Assembly: GCF_947503415.1 (NCBI RefSeq)
Contig: NZ_CANNDS010000002.1
Coordinates: 1 to 64,000, forward strand
Direction: 5' to 3'
DNA length: 64,000 nt
Origin: an uncultured Tateyamaria sp.
Lineage (GTDB): Bacteria; Pseudomonadota; Alphaproteobacteria; Rhodobacterales; Rhodobacteraceae
Positions 63,199 to 64,000 of the stretch are shown here, one piece after another. The notes under the pieces are model-generated. The model was not told where the DNA came from, ran no database searches, and was given only the letters and a program-made list of their open reading frames with translations. A program made the position numbers and the translations under genes. Position 1 is the first letter of the stretch. Each line of letters starts with the position of its first letter.

Positions 63199-64000
63199 AA
63201 CAGGCTGAGTTGTGCGCTGTCCTTCCGTGGCGGCTGGAACAGGTCGGTGCGCATTGGCTGCGTCTTTTCCCTTAACCCCAACCGTTTGAGCGCGACTTTG
63301 TACCGATGTTGGATCAATTCGGCATAGGCCCCCTCGCCCCGCATTCGGTGGCCCCAACGCGCGTCATAATCGCGTCCTCCGTGCATTTCACGCAAACGCG
63401 CCATGATCCGCTTTGCGCGGTCCGGGTAGTGCACAGCAAGCCATTCCTGCCAAAGTGGCGACACCTCTTTCGGAAGGCGCAACATAATCCAACTGGCGCT
63501 GCGTGCACCTGCGTCCCTGCCCGCCTCAAGGATTGCCTCAAGTTCGGAATCGGTCAGCGCCGGGACCATGGGCGATGCCATGATGCGCACCGGGATGCCC
63601 GCGGCTGCCAACTTTCGGATGGTCGCAAGACGGCGTTTCGGCAAAGGCGCCCGCGGCTCCATCGCGCGCGACAGTCTCGGGTCGAGCGTTGTAACCGACA
63701 CGCCAACACGCATCAGACCACGTTTGGCCATACGCGCCAGAATGTCGATGTCGCGTTCGATCAATGCGCCCTTGGTCACAATGGCAACCGGATGTCCACA
63801 CGTGTCCAGCACCTCAAGGCACTGCCGCATGATACCGTATTCTTTCTCTATGGGTTGGTAGGGGTCCGTGTTGGTTCCGATTGCAAGCGGCGCGACCTTG
63901 TAGCTGTTTCGCCCCAGCTCCGCGCGCAACACCTCTGGCGCATCTGGCCGCGCCACCAGCCGCGTTTCAAAATCAAGACCGGGCGAGAGACCCAGATAGG
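63195..64000 (-). CDS. PA0069-family radical SAM protein, 5' end outside window
   Basis: At least 267 residues are present; the start lies beyond the right edge, and the open frame continues to base 64000 (reading YLGLSPGLDFETRLVARPDA). The sequence IGTNTDPYQPIEKEYGIMRQ and the C-terminal QPMRTDLFQPPRKDSAQLSL match the PA0069 radical SAM family, related to spore photoproduct lyase. The CxxxCxxC cluster motif would lie in the missing part. It is convergent with bmt, sharing a CTAG. Confidence 0.85.
   Translation of the reverse strand, partial: YLGLSPGLDFETRLVARPDAPEVLRAELGRNSYKVAPLAIGTNTDPYQPIEKEYGIMRQCLEVLDTCGHPVAIVTKGALIERDIDILARMAKRGLMRVGVSVTTLDPRLSRAMEPRAPLPKRRLATIRKLAAAGIPVRIMASPMVPALTDSELEAILEAGRDAGARSASWIMLRLPKEVSPLWQEWLAVHYPDRAKRIMARLREMHGGRDYDARWGHRMRGEGAYAELIQHRYKVALKRLGLREKTQPMRTDLFQPPRKDSAQLSLF

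Overview
The window looks like a chromosomal segment of a marine alphaproteobacterium of the Rhodobacterales (roseobacter group). The grounds are the GC-rich coding style, a circularly permuted two-piece tmRNA whose tag reads ANDNRAPMAVAA, a DUF1476 F1-ATPase zeta-type inhibitor, an alphaproteobacterial SspB, a trgA-trgB-cysK tellurite locus of the Rhodobacter kind, and linked genes for the algal osmolyte DMSP. About 60 protein genes, one tRNA and one tmRNA are supported. I saw no CRISPR array, no insertion sequence and no prophage.

Layout. 0-4.2 kb: an HpsN-type dehydrogenase (easily mistaken for HisD) and a monomeric isocitrate dehydrogenase. 4.5-7 kb: a small secreted protein, a K+-channel-like protein, an XRE-cupin regulator and a membrane protein. 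7-12.3 kb: a tripartite tricarboxylate transporter (tctCBA) with a class III CoA-transferase and a divergent LysR regulator. 12.3-15.5 kb: heme oxygenase plus bacteriophytochrome. 15.9 kb: tRNA-Ser(GGA). 16.1-24.6 kb: a probable seven-gene unit (photolyase, cyclopropane-fatty-acid synthase, trgA, trgB, cysK, a DUF3772 mechanosensitive channel, alaX) behind a promoter that matches the RpoE/ECF11 singlet-oxygen type. 24.7-30 kb: a class V aminotransferase and two divergent BCCT transporters.

30-37.7 kb is the most interesting part. One arm runs DUF2182, DUF1326, DinB, dmdA, acuI and perhaps a HIT gene. The divergent arm runs a GntR regulator, a methanethiol oxidase (SBP56) gene and a polytopic membrane protein with conserved histidines. 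Two copies of a TGTnAGACA element lie between the arms. Together the genes could take up DMSP, demethylate it, reduce acryloyl-CoA and oxidise methanethiol. DUF2182, DUF1326 and the membrane protein have no assigned role and are candidates for supplying metal to the copper-dependent oxidase.

37.7-46.1 kb holds an acyltransferase, tandem duplicated small genes, ssrA, a rhodanese/ChrB-ChrA chromate pair, sspB, and fumC with three small downstream genes. 46.2-53.6 kb holds class I aldolase, a P450 overlapping a membrane hydrolase, ccdA, a TusA-like protein and RNase E. 54-64 kb holds a HAD hydrolase, dctBD (the DctD lacks the GAFTGA loop), purQ-purS-purC, the zeta-type inhibitor, an MprF-like protein, a betaine/homocysteine methyltransferase and a truncated radical SAM gene running off the window.
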